Source of the DNA: Panagrolaimus kolymaensis
Lineage: Eukaryota; Nematoda; Chromadorea; Rhabditida; Panagrolaimidae
Reading direction: 5' to 3'
NCBI GenBank assembly: GCA_028622995.1
Contig: JAJQJQ010000029.1
Location: forward strand, 1,922,001-1,986,000
Length of the DNA: 64,000 nucleotides
A program made the position numbers and the translations under genes. Each line of letters begins with the position of its first letter. Position 1 is the stretch's first letter. The notes beneath the pieces were generated by a model. That model had not been told where the DNA came from, ran no database searches, and was given only the letters and a program-made list of their open reading frames with translations. Shown piece by piece: positions 1 to 9,900 of this stretch.

Positions 1-260
1 GCTTAAAAGTAGTTGGTTACAGTATCCACCAAATATCATAGATCTTTTTTTTCAAAAAAATGCCTAAAATAAAATTAAAATTTCGTGGAACGTTCTTCTT
101 TTTTCTTTCAAAATTATGCGCGCGTAAAATTATTCATATTTGCAAATGAATGCTTTTTGCTTTTAATACAACATATAAGTTTTAAGAAGGATAATAAAGC
201 AAGAAATGAAAGTAATAAAGAAAAAATTATAATATGAAAAAAACAAGGGCCATAGTGCTC

Positions 261-297
261 GATAGAAAGATCGGGCCTAAGTCCCGATCTTTCTATC
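261..297. repeat. Perfect 15-bp hairpin, 7-nt loop
   Basis: Arms 261-275 and 283-297 are exact reverse complements (GATAGAAAGATCGGG / CCCGATCTTTCTATC) around the loop CCTAAGT. The hairpin is followed at once by TAGCTAGG. It lies about 140 bp upstream of a tRNA-like promoter element and could be the terminal hairpin of a small mobile element. Not assigned further. Confidence 0.75.
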
Positions 298-435
298 TAG
301 CTAGGATGGGGTAAAATCACCCGTAGATTTCAGAAAAACTTTCGGAGGAATATGAAGTCCACATGGATCTCGAGTTATATGCAAATTTTCAAAATTTAAC
401 TCAAAAATTTTTTTCCCTTTTCATCTCTTTTCTTT

Positions 436-507
436 GTCTTTTTGGCGTAGTGGGTATTGCTTTTGACTGTGAGAAAGGAGTGGTTTGGTTCGAATCCCCG
501 ATATCGT
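436..507 (+). other. tRNA-like pol III promoter element (degenerate tRNA or SINE head)
   Basis: A perfect A-box (TGGCGTAGTGGG, 443-454) and a perfect B-box (GGTTCGAATCC, 487-497) are spaced as in a tRNA gene. D-arm pairing is mostly possible. A possible anticodon loop reads CT-GTG-AG (467-473), which would be His-like. The T stem pairs poorly and the acceptor ends (436-442 and the bases after the T arm) do not pair. This is therefore not a functional tRNA as read; it is a tRNA pseudogene or the tRNA-derived head of a SINE. No T-rich terminator directly follows the acceptor region. Confidence 0.4.
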
Positions 508-1005
508 TTTTCGCCTATTTTGATGGGATTATCCAATGGATTATGTTTTAGATTATTTTTAAATAATTTTTAATGATTTTTAAAAATATTAGCGATATAT
601 AAAATATGCAAATTTCTATGAAATTTGTAAAAAATCATTTTTTTTTTCATATTTTTTTATGCATTTGAAGGAAAAATAAAAAGCATATATTTTTTTTATG
701 TTTTTTGTTGTTGTAATGTTTGAACTAATTATCCAAGTCTCTTTTTTTTTGAAATAGACAAAAAAGATTTTTCTAGAAAGTTTTACGTAATCTTTTTGTC
801 AAAAATAAAACTCATAGCACGATTGCACGAAATAAAAAGAAAATACGGCAGAACCTTCTAGAAAAATCTTTTTTCTTTTTCTCAAAAAATGTGACTGCTT
901 TGTTTATTTTTTTTTTTCAAAAACTATTTTTCGCGCTGCATTTTTCTTCATTTTTGTTGTTGTATTATATTATTTTTTGATTTTAAATAAAGTTCGTTTT
1001 CTTTT

Positions 1006-1580
1006 ACCAATATCAAGCATGCTTTTAGCAATTAAATAAGGCTTGATCTGCGATCTTTTTACCAATATCAAGCATGCTTTTAGCAATTAAATAAGGCTTG
1101 ATCTGCGATCTTTTTACAAATATCAAGCATGCTTTTAGCAATTAAATAAGGCTTGATCTGCGATCTTTTTACAAATATCAAGCATGCTTTTAGCAATTAA
1201 ATAAGGCTTGATCTGCGATCTTTTTACCAATATCAAGCATGCTTTTAGCAATTAAATAAGGCTTGATCTGCGATCTTTTTACCAATATCAAGCATGCTTT
1301 TAGCAATTAAATAAGGCTTGATCTGCGATCTTTTTACCAATATCAAGCATGCTTTTAGCAATTAAATAAGGCTTGATCTGCGATCTTTTTACAAATATCA
1401 AGCATGCTTTTAGCAATTAAATAAGGCTTGATCTGCGATCTTTTTACCAATATCAAGCATGCTTTTAGCAATTAAATAAGGCTTGATCTGCGTACTTTTT
1501 ACCAATATCAAGCATGCTTTTAGCAATTAAATAAGGCTTGATCTGCGATCTTTTTACAAATATCAAGCATGTTTTTAGCT
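1006..1580. repeat. 55-bp minisatellite, ten full copies plus a partial one
   Basis: Exact 55-bp periodicity, with units starting at 1006, 1061, 1116, 1171, 1226, 1281, 1336, 1391, 1446 and 1501 and a partial unit from 1556. Copies are nearly identical, differing mainly at ACCAATATC versus ACAAATATC. The ninth unit has CGTAC in place of CGATC near its end (about 1491). Each unit contains the palindrome AAGCATGCTT and an inverted repeat ATCAAGC...GCTTGAT, so single-stranded copies could fold into serial hairpins. The array ends about 260 bp upstream of the protease ORF at 1844. Confidence 0.97.
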
Positions 1581-1843
1581 TCTTTATTAAACGTGTTTTT
1601 TTTTCACCGTGTTTTAATAATTTTCGTGCATTTTTTGTTGATTTTTTAATAATGTTTCATTTTTCAGATTCAAAGGCTTACTTTTGTATCTTACAATACT
1701 CAACATTGGATTACAATCACAGTTTTATTTCATTTTTTACACTAAACTTTCGAGTTTTTTACGATTGAATTATTAGTCCTTTTTTGGATTAAACTTTCGC
1801 GTTTTTATTTTTATTTTTTTAATGTGATTAAATCACACTTTAA

Positions 1844-4393
1844 ATGGATTTATCCATTGATGAACGAAGCCAATTGTCCAAAGGCATTAACTCGGACACA
1901 ATTGAAAATTTAAATCCTGACGAACTTATGTCAGGTGATGCTGTTTCGTTATTCTTTGGAAGTTTAACTTATGAAACACATCAAAAAGTTCTTTCTGTCG
2001 ATTCGATGTTTGCCGGGCACCAATTTCAAAATGGGCCAAAACAAGACACTCATCGTGCTCACCATTTGTTAAAAGGCAAACCTTTTGTGGAAGATTATGA
2101 ATATATTCTTATTCCTGTTTGCTATTATTCACAAACAATGGTAAAGAATGCCTATGATAAAAAAGGTCATTGGGTGCTTGGTATTTATTTTAAAGCAACA
2201 AAAACGTTGTATTACCTCGACCCTTATGGCGCTAAATCCATTCCTACTCATGTACGAAGGATTATGCTTAATGCCATTAACACTATCGGACCAAAAAACA
2301 CCAAGCTTAAACCAAAAGTGATCATTTTTGACAAACATAACATTCAAACTGACTCAATAAGCTGTGGCTTTTTGATTTGTTTTTATGGTCAAAGTTTCAT
2401 TCGTTTAGGAATAGAAAACCTTATTGAAGAAAATTTCAATTTAAATTATTACAAAAATTATGTCATTTTAAGACTAAAAGAGCTGTTTATAGCTCCTGTA
2501 ATAAATTTAAATTCAGATGACGATGTGCAAGCAATCATTTCGAGTTCATCTGATGATGAATCGATTGCAACTAAAAAATCGAAAACTGAAACTCATTCAT
2601 TTGGTATAAAATCATTATCTTTAAAAACACCAAATAAGGGCAATAAAGCTATATTTAATAACATTGTAAATCCTCTTCGAAATAAAGCTCAAAAAAGATT
2701 GCATGATGGTAACATCAAACAAATTGCAACAAATGAGGAGCCAATGGAAATGGATAAAGTTAATGTTACTCCTAATAATGCTGTTAACAATTCGCTTGCT
2801 TTTGATTTTGCCGATATCGATATGCAAGATCTGCAAGTTCCCCTTACATCAGGTCATTTAAAGACTATCAAAGAAAATAGGTGGATAAGCGACATTGTTG
2901 TAGCTAAAGAAATTGTCCGTGAAATCATTGATGAACATGAGGAAAAAAGGCTTTTAGTTTTCCCATCAGTTTGGTATGATTATGCTACTTTTGATAATTG
3001 GAGTTCTGATATTATTATGCCAAATCGTGTTCCAACTTTTCCAAAATTTAGTTCAACATTTAAGCATGCTATCATTCCAATTAACATCAGAAGTACCCAT
3101 TGGGCTTTTGGTATTTTAAATAAAGCAAGAAAAGAATGTACTTATTTTTGTACAAAAAAATGGAATCTTTCTGATTCTTATTTAAAAAAACTAAAAACAA
3201 TTTGCTTTTTATTGTGCGGAGCTGAATGCCGTATTATTACTCCACCAAAAGATAGCTTTAAATATCAACTTCCTCACGACAGTTCCAATTGTGGTCCACT
3301 AATTTGTATGTTGATTAAAAGATATTTCACCAACGAACCTATGGATTTTGATGATACCGAAGTCGTTGCTTGGAGAACTAATGTTTATAATTATTATAAA
3401 CAGTTTTTACCCATTGAATCAGAAGATGATACTTCAGCAATTTCTGAAAGTGGAGATAATCTCCAAGAAATATCTGCAGATCATAAAAATGATATGAGTT
3501 CAACAAATAATACAAATTCAAATATTTCTTTAACTTCGCATTCCATGGATGTTGATATTGAAAGCTATGAAGACTTTTGTAAAAATAGGAAAAAAAGAGA
3601 TACTCCTCTAGAACGTAAGAGATATGAAGAATATAAAAATTCTTTTCATTTTAATTTGACAAAAAATAAAGGAGGTCGTCCATCAAAAAAACAAGGTAAA
3701 AACCAATATACTTCTAACAAAAATGTTTTTATCAATCAAAGCAAAGACAACGTAAAAGTTGTAATAAGTGCTGAATTAACGGGTTCGCAAAAGCTAATGC
3801 CACCTCCTCAACTTGGCACAACTTTTGATGAAGTGACTAATATAAGACGTTCATCAAGATTAGCTAATAAATTACAAAAATTAAAGCCTATAACGCCTTA
3901 CTGTCATTACCCACGCCGAATTCATAAAGAAGGTTGCGCAGCTGAAAGCGTCAACCATAAAGTAAAATACTTTGATGTTGGTGATTTCACCTATCGTTGT
4001 AAATTTTGTGGACGATGGATGTCAAAATATGAAGCTGAGACTCCAAGCCAAGCAAACAAATGTTGTGCAAATGGTAAAATAGATCTCAGTGATACACATG
4101 ATATTTTACAAAATAAAATTCCTTATGTTTTGCAACAGAATCGTGAAATGCATCGTGGCGGATATCGTGGTAGAGGTGGATTTCCTGGACGTATGGCTCC
4201 ATATCCAGAACCAAGAACAAAGAGAACTCGAAGTTCTGATGTAAATGAAGCTGTTAAAGTTCCACATTTACTTTGGTCTGATGTCTTTCAAATGTTCGAG
4301 CCAAGAGGGAATCACCTAGAGTTGAAGGATTATGGTTTATGGAAGAAATTTAGTAACGACTTCAAAAAGTTCATGAAGAATAAGAACGATTAA
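1844..4393 (+). CDS. Tandem ULP1-like cysteine protease protein with AT-hook and Helitron-type Cys finger
   Basis: Intronless 849-aa ORF. The first ULP1/C48-like domain (about residues 85-215) keeps the full catalytic pattern: His109 (GHW), Asp126 (YLDPYG), Gln168 and Cys174 (QTDSISCG). A second copy (about 370-520) keeps His419 and Cys483 (SSNCGPL), but has Cys436 where Asp is expected and Pro477 at the oxyanion Gln position, so it is probably inactive. A basic AT-hook-like GGRPSKK lies near residue 613. A Cys finger follows (C719, C722, C740-C741, in YRCKFCG...KCCANGK), matching the pattern found N-terminal to Helitron Rep-helicases. An RGG-like patch (771-783) and a basic tail end the protein. 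No Rep (HUH) or helicase domain follows. This is most likely a mobile-element-derived protein, possibly now single-copy. ULP1 enzymes cleave SUMO or other ubiquitin-like tags; the target here is unknown. Confidence 0.8.
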   Translation: MDLSIDERSQLSKGINSDTIENLNPDELMSGDAVSLFFGSLTYETHQKVLSVDSMFAGHQFQNGPKQDTHRAHHLLKGKPFVEDYEYILIPVCYYSQTMVKNAYDKKGHWVLGIYFKATKTLYYLDPYGAKSIPTHVRRIMLNAINTIGPKNTKLKPKVIIFDKHNIQTDSISCGFLICFYGQSFIRLGIENLIEENFNLNYYKNYVILRLKELFIAPVINLNSDDDVQAIISSSSDDESIATKKSKTETHSFGIKSLSLKTPNKGNKAIFNNIVNPLRNKAQKRLHDGNIKQIATNEEPMEMDKVNVTPNNAVNNSLAFDFADIDMQDLQVPLTSGHLKTIKENRWISDIVVAKEIVREIIDEHEEKRLLVFPSVWYDYATFDNWSSDIIMPNRVPTFPKFSSTFKHAIIPINIRSTHWAFGILNKARKECTYFCTKKWNLSDSYLKKLKTICFLLCGAECRIITPPKDSFKYQLPHDSSNCGPLICMLIKRYFTNEPMDFDDTEVVAWRTNVYNYYKQFLPIESEDDTSAISESGDNLQEISADHKNDMSSTNNTNSNISLTSHSMDVDIESYEDFCKNRKKRDTPLERKRYEEYKNSFHFNLTKNKGGRPSKKQGKNQYTSNKNVFINQSKDNVKVVISAELTGSQKLMPPPQLGTTFDEVTNIRRSSRLANKLQKLKPITPYCHYPRRIHKEGCAAESVNHKVKYFDVGDFTYRCKFCGRWMSKYEAETPSQANKCCANGKIDLSDTHDILQNKIPYVLQQNREMHRGGYRGRGGFPGRMAPYPEPRTKRTRSSDVNEAVKVPHLLWSDVFQMFEPRGNHLELKDYGLWKKFSNDFKKFMKNKND

Positions 4394-6259
4394 TATTCAT
4401 CATTGTATTGTTTTTTCTTTTTTATTCTTTCATTGTAATGCTTTATTTTTTGTTGTTTTTCCATTGTTTGTTGTTGATTTTGTGGCTTTTTTCTTTTTTG
4501 TTGTTAATTTCTTTTAAATTGATTTTACATTGTGTTTTCATCTATGAATAAAAAATTTCTTTGTTAAAACTTATGTTAAGGTAATAAACAATCACAGAGG
4601 AAAAATTTGCATTTAGGCATGATTAGTTTTCCCAAATATGCCAGGGAAATTTACGAAATTTTTATAAAACTTTTCATCCAGAAAAAGAAAAACTAAGTTT
4701 AAAAAAAAGTTTTATAAAGTTATAAACTTTTTTTCGCTCAACTCTAAAAAGAAGGCTTTTTTTGAAAAGCTAGACCCAGACGTTAATCGCGAAGCGATTT
4801 ATGTTCAACGCCCACAGCCTAACTATTGATCGGTTCTCCTAGTTAATATTGCAAAAAAAATTTTAGAATCAAACATAAAAAAATAAAACCCTCGCATTTT
4901 TTTTTTTCATTGTTTATGTTTGAATTTTTCTGAGTAATTGATAAGAGAGAAAGAAAAGCTGGGATCGCCTACAAAGAAAATGAAAAAAGAAATATCAAAG
5001 CATTCAATATTTTTTATTTTTTCAAGTTTTTATCTCTCTGCTAATAACTTTTTTTAAAGCTTTTTTGTGTGAAAGCGACAAACACCAACGCGTACAACAA
5101 CTTTTTTTTGATTAATTTTTAATTTTTTATTACTTAAAAAATAAGAAATTAAATTCTTCCAAAAAAAGTTAATTTTGTAACAAAAAAATAAGAATAAGAA
5201 AAATATTTAATAGAGCAAAAATCAAAAAAAATGAATTAAAAAAAGCAGCAAAAAAGTGATTAGACAAATCTTCCATCTTCTATGATTATGATTATCTTTA
5301 AATTGCTTTTCGGTTTATTTTAGTAATCCTTAAGTTTAATTATTTTATACTCCTTTTTTAGAAAAATAAAATAAAAAAAATAAATTATAACTTTTGTTTC
5401 CATAAAAAAAAAGTGTTACAAAAAAGGAATAAAAAGGATTTAATAATTTTATTAATTAAATTTAAAAAGAAAGCAATAAAGATTAGACTTTTCCAAAAAT
5501 ATGTATTTCTTTTCTAAAGTTTAATTAAGCGTATATGGAAACGAAAGATTTCGTCATTTTTTGTGGTTGGAAACTCGCCATGAAAAAAAAGCAAAATTTC
5601 TTAAATACCGAAACGAATGTTAATTATTTAACAAATATTTTTCCCGAACAAAAAAGAGAGTTATCAAAAAAAATTTCATGTGAGATGAATTTATTCTATA
5701 ATTCTTAGTCGAAACAGACTATTTCCGCTTTTTTCTTTTTTTTAAGTTTGTTCTTTGCTTTTTAACAACTTTAATAAAACTCTTTTTCCTTTTTAATCAA
5801 ATTTTTTAAAGAGCATTTGAAACATAAAAAACTTCTGCAATGAAGAGAAAATACATAAATGCAGTCATTTTTTAACACTAAAATTCAATTTTGAAATAAA
5901 TTAAATTCCTTTTAAGTTTTCTTAACTTCCAAATAAATAGAATTACAAGAAAAATAAAATTAAATTAAATATTTATAGTTCAAAAGTATAAAATAAAAAG
6001 AGCTATGAAAAAATATTCAAATAAAGTAAGTAATTTCTGAAATTTTGAACAAACTAAAACTGTATCCCCACGAAAATTTGCTTTTACCGCTAAAAAATCA
6101 AAGTTTCTCTGAAATTAAAATTCTCAAAGACAATGACTATTTTTTTCCCTAGTGTTATCAATTTTATATAGGTGTGAGAAAAAGAATTTTTTTGTGTGTT
6201 CCAAAGAAAAAGTGTCTTCATTATTACCGTATTAATCCTAACATCAATGTTCCGTTGCA
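4394..6259. other. AT-rich intergenic DNA, no gene seen
   Basis: AT-rich with many A and T runs and no ORF resembling a protein. The only GC-richer patch is at about 4770-4850, which includes a small hairpin (ATCGC-GAA-GCGAT, 4786-4798) and a CTAGT at about 4839. It may be the edge of the element carrying the protease ORF, but nothing proves this. Confidence 0.6.
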
Positions 6260-6907
6260 ATCACAATTAGTATTAAATTACCGACCGAAAAGTCGGTAAT
6301 TACCGACTTACCGACCGACTTTTTACCGACCGATTTACCGACCGACCGTTTTTTAATACCGACATTTTACCGACTTTACCGACCGACAAAATTTTATACC
6401 GACATTTTTTTCTCAAGTTCTTATCAGGATTTGTTTTTCTTAAAAAGTAACAAGGAATACAAATTTTTTGATCTTATTATCACTTAAAGGGACATAGCTA
6501 TTTCATGCCTTTTTTGAAATTTCGTTTGCGGGCACTGAAAGTTACACTTGGTAAGGCGCGTGTTTGAATTACCGTGTAAGACAGAAGTGACACGGTAATT
6601 CAAACACGCGCCGCCCCAACTGTTCCTATCAGCCCCAGTATCGAAATTATTGAAAAGGCATGAAATAGCTATGTCCCTTTAAGCATTAAAAAAATGTATT
6701 TTTAACTAAAAACTGAAAGTTTTGTTGATTTTCTGACTCGAAAAAAATTTTTATACCGACTTTTTTACGGGCCGATTTACCGACCGACCATATTTTTATA
6801 CCGACAAATTACCGACTTTACCGACCGGGAGCAATTTCCATACCGACAATTTTCTGAATTTACCGACTTTTTTGTCGGTCGGTCGGTAATTTAACACTAA
6901 TCACAAT
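6260..6907. mobile_element. hAT-type MITE with 8-bp target duplication and a nested element
   Basis: The element spans 6268-6899 and is flanked by a perfect 8-bp duplication ATCACAAT (6260-6267 and 6900-6907). The ends are inverted: left TAGTATTAAATTACCGACCG, right (reverse complement) TAGTGTTAAATTACCGACCG, differing at one base. TAGTG-type ends with 8-bp duplications are the hallmark of the hAT superfamily. The subterminal parts (about 6280-6410 and 6750-6895) are arrays of TACCGAC/ACCGACCG, which can fold on each other. No transposase ORF is present, so it is non-autonomous. A second element is inserted in its centre. Confidence 0.88.
6484..6682. mobile_element. Nested TTAA-flanked MITE with a perfect 23-bp central hairpin
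   Basis: TTAA duplications lie at 6484-6487 and 6679-6682. The element 6488-6678 has terminal inverted repeats that match perfectly for 26 bp, beginning AGGGACATAGCTATTTCATG. TTAA targets point to piggyBac-like mobilisation, although the ends do not start with the usual CCC. In the middle, 6555-6577 and 6590-6612 form a perfect 23-bp stem (GGCGCGTGTTTGAATTACCG and so on) with a 12-nt loop. The hairpin is GC-richer than its surroundings. There is no coding capacity. Confidence 0.85.
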
Positions 6908-9900
6908 CAAGCCCAAATAAATGCTAGGCTACATTCACACATTCACACATACCTACCTTTTTGAGTCGAATGACATTTTTTTCTTAATTTTATTTTATTG
7001 AAAAAAGCTTTGGCCCAAGAAAAAAGAAAAATTGGAAATAAAGTAATAAAGTAATAAAGCATTTTTATTTACAGAAGAGATATGCATGCAAAAAAAAAAT
7101 TAATCAAAATGAAATGAGACGAGAGAGAAAAAATAAATTAATGAAATTTTTATTTTTTTGTTATCAATTTCAAACAAAAGAAAAATTCAAATTAGTGTTC
7201 GAAAAATTATAGTCAAAAAATTTTAGGGAATAAAATTTGAGAAATGTTTTTTTGATTTTTACAAAGAAATTTTCATATCAAAAAGGAATTTATAAAATTT
7301 ATATTATTTTTAAACAAAATTTTATTTTTATTTTTTACAAATTGAAACCAAATGGCGCTCATTTTTTTTGTTCAACAAACCTTCAGCAAAAAAAGAAGAC
7401 TATCGTATAATGTCATCAAGAAGATAAATTGTATATAAAAAAAACTACCATCTTTTTTATTTGTTTCATTGAACAAATTTTCTCCTCCTTCTTTTTTTGC
7501 TGGATCTAATCCAAAGACGACTCTTTTTTTTCTTCAAACGTATGCATTTACGTCTTCTTTTTTTATATATTTTAAGTCTATTAAAAAATGAAAAAGCAAA
7601 AGTCAAAAAAAAAGTCGAGCGTCAAATCATTTTTTTTCCTTTGCCCTTTTAACCCTCAAAATAAAATCTTTTTTTTAAATTTATAAGTTTCTGCTAAAAA
7701 AGAAAATATGTATGAAAAGAAAAAAAGGACTTCAAAAAAAAAAAGAAATTTTTTTGACCATTTTTAATTCTTTTTTCTAACCTTGTTAATTTGTTTGAAT
7801 CTAACTTTTTTTAATCCCCTCAAAAAAAAAGAAGAAGCAAACACACACCTTCGAAATTTGCAGCGGTGATGGTTGTTGGCGCAGACGCAAAAAAAAAAAA
7901 CTGAGCTTCTTCATGTTTAATTTTTTTATTCTTTCATCTTTTTTCTTTCGTTTTTTTTTTTTTGCAATCTTACTTTGCTACATTTTTATTTCTAATATAA
8001 GCTTTTTAAATAAGATTTTTTTCTCCATTTAAATCAAAAAAAGTAAAACGTCACAAAATTCTTTTTTTCTTCTTTTTCTATCTTTTTTTAGTAACACAAT
8101 TAACGCAAATTTTTTATTTTACAGGATTAATTTTCTATATACATTCATATAAATATTAATAAAAGTGAGGTGAGGGTAGAGGATAACTGCTAACTAACAA
8201 CGTAAACGTATGCTTTTTTTTCCTTTGCATTTAAAGAAACCTTTCAAGCTTCATTTTTTTTTGAAAGAAAAAAAAAATGAAAGAAACTTTTGTAAAAAAA
8301 ATTTATCACTTTTTTTATTCATTTGTAAGCGAATGAGGTCAGACACAAGTTATAAAGAAAAAAAAATTACGGTAGAAACTTTTTGGTTTAAAATAAGGAG
8401 GACAAAATAAATGACTTTTGACCCCAAAAAATTCTTCGTAAACGCTTTCGTCATATTTTTTTGGTTTCATCAAAAATTTGAATTTAAATTTGTATTTAGT
8501 TTTTTAAATTTTTTATAGGTTTCGAAGGATATGTTATTGTTAAAACAACAGATATAAAAAGTGTGTCCAAGAATTAAGGGAGCTAAAAAAATTTAAAGTA
8601 GTCGTCAAACTTTTCATAAAAGAAACCATTTTATGGATGGATTTTTTTTAGAACTTCTCAACCTCACAACAAAAAAAAGTGAATAAAGAATGCATTACTT
8701 AAAAAAATTTTTTTTTCCCAATCCCTCAAGCTTTATTTATAATTCACAAAAAAAAAGAAATAGCAAGCATGATTTTGATTTGTATGAAGCGAAGAAATAG
8801 TTTTAATCTTTCTGCTCCCACCTTCACTTTTCAGCTTTGAAAATACCTTTCCTTTGTTTTACTTATTTAAGAAAGTCTTTTACCTTTAAATTCCGCGAAG
8901 AATATACAATAAAAACGAAAGAAACAAAAGCTTACCATTTTTCTATTTTATTTTAAACATATTTTAAAGCTCCTCGAGAGTCACGCACTGATATTATTAT
9001 CTCAAAGTTTTTGTCTTGACATAAAAAAAAATATCAGCTCTCAATTTTAGTGAGTAAAAATTTTTTTTTGTTATGGAAGGATCAAAACAGAAAACAGATC
9101 AAATTTTTTTTAATCTAAAAAAATTTCAGAAAATCCCGTATTACTATTTTTTCTGTTTTTTTGCAATACAAAATTTTACTTCGGCTGCTTCAAAAAAAAA
9201 ATCCGTTTAAATCAAAGCTCTCCTACTTTCATATTCTTTAAATCTTACTTTTTTACTTAAATATTACTAAAATTCTTGTATTAGATCTTCTTTTCCTTTT
9301 CTGCTGCTAATCGTTTCCATTAATACATTTTTTTGTTTTTGATTCAAACGTATGGATATAAAAAAAAATTCTCTGAGAAAAACAAAAAACTTATCCTTAA
9401 AAATTTTTGTTCAAAAAATAAAGTAAGAAAAAATAGAATTAAATGTAACAAAAAAACAAGATCCTATACTTAAAGAAGGACGAGAAGAAGCAGAAAATTG
9501 AGCCGGATAATAAAAAAAGCGATAAAAGCTTTCAAGCTTCTGCCCTGAAGGATAAGCTAAAGAATGCTTCTATTTGAGGTAGCGCTTTAAAAAATCCAAA
9601 AAATTGTTTTTAAGTTGAGTTGGATATAAATTCTTTATTTCTAGAGATTTTTAAATGGAAAAATTTGTTACATTTCTAAATCCAGAAAAAAAGGTAACAA
9701 AAAAGAATCAAAAATGCATTTATAGGTTCTTTGAATTATTTTTTTTTTGCAAGGGTTTTAAAGGTTTAGGATTTCAAAGAATGGTTTAGAGGTTTACTAA
9801 TTTTTTATCAGAAGAATCTGCGGCAGCAAAAAAATTAAATGTATTTTGGATAGTGATCACTGATCAGCTTTTTCTTCTTAAAAACACAGAAAAAAATAGT

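Noticed and set aside
721..756. Resemblance of TGAACTAATTATCCAAGTCT to the SL1 spliced leader
   Set aside because: Only about 11 of 12 core bases match, there is no donor GT at the right place, and no SL RNA stem-loops or Sm site follow. Chance in AT-rich DNA.
1116..1580. CRISPR-like array
   Set aside because: The 55-bp units are tandem with no unique spacers; the genome is eukaryotic. It is a minisatellite.
4786..4844. Hairpin ATCGC-GAA-GCGAT followed by CTAGT as a Helitron 3' end for the protease ORF
   Set aside because: The hairpin is short and about 40 nt from CTAG, not the usual 10-12 nt; no matching 5' TC end could be fixed.
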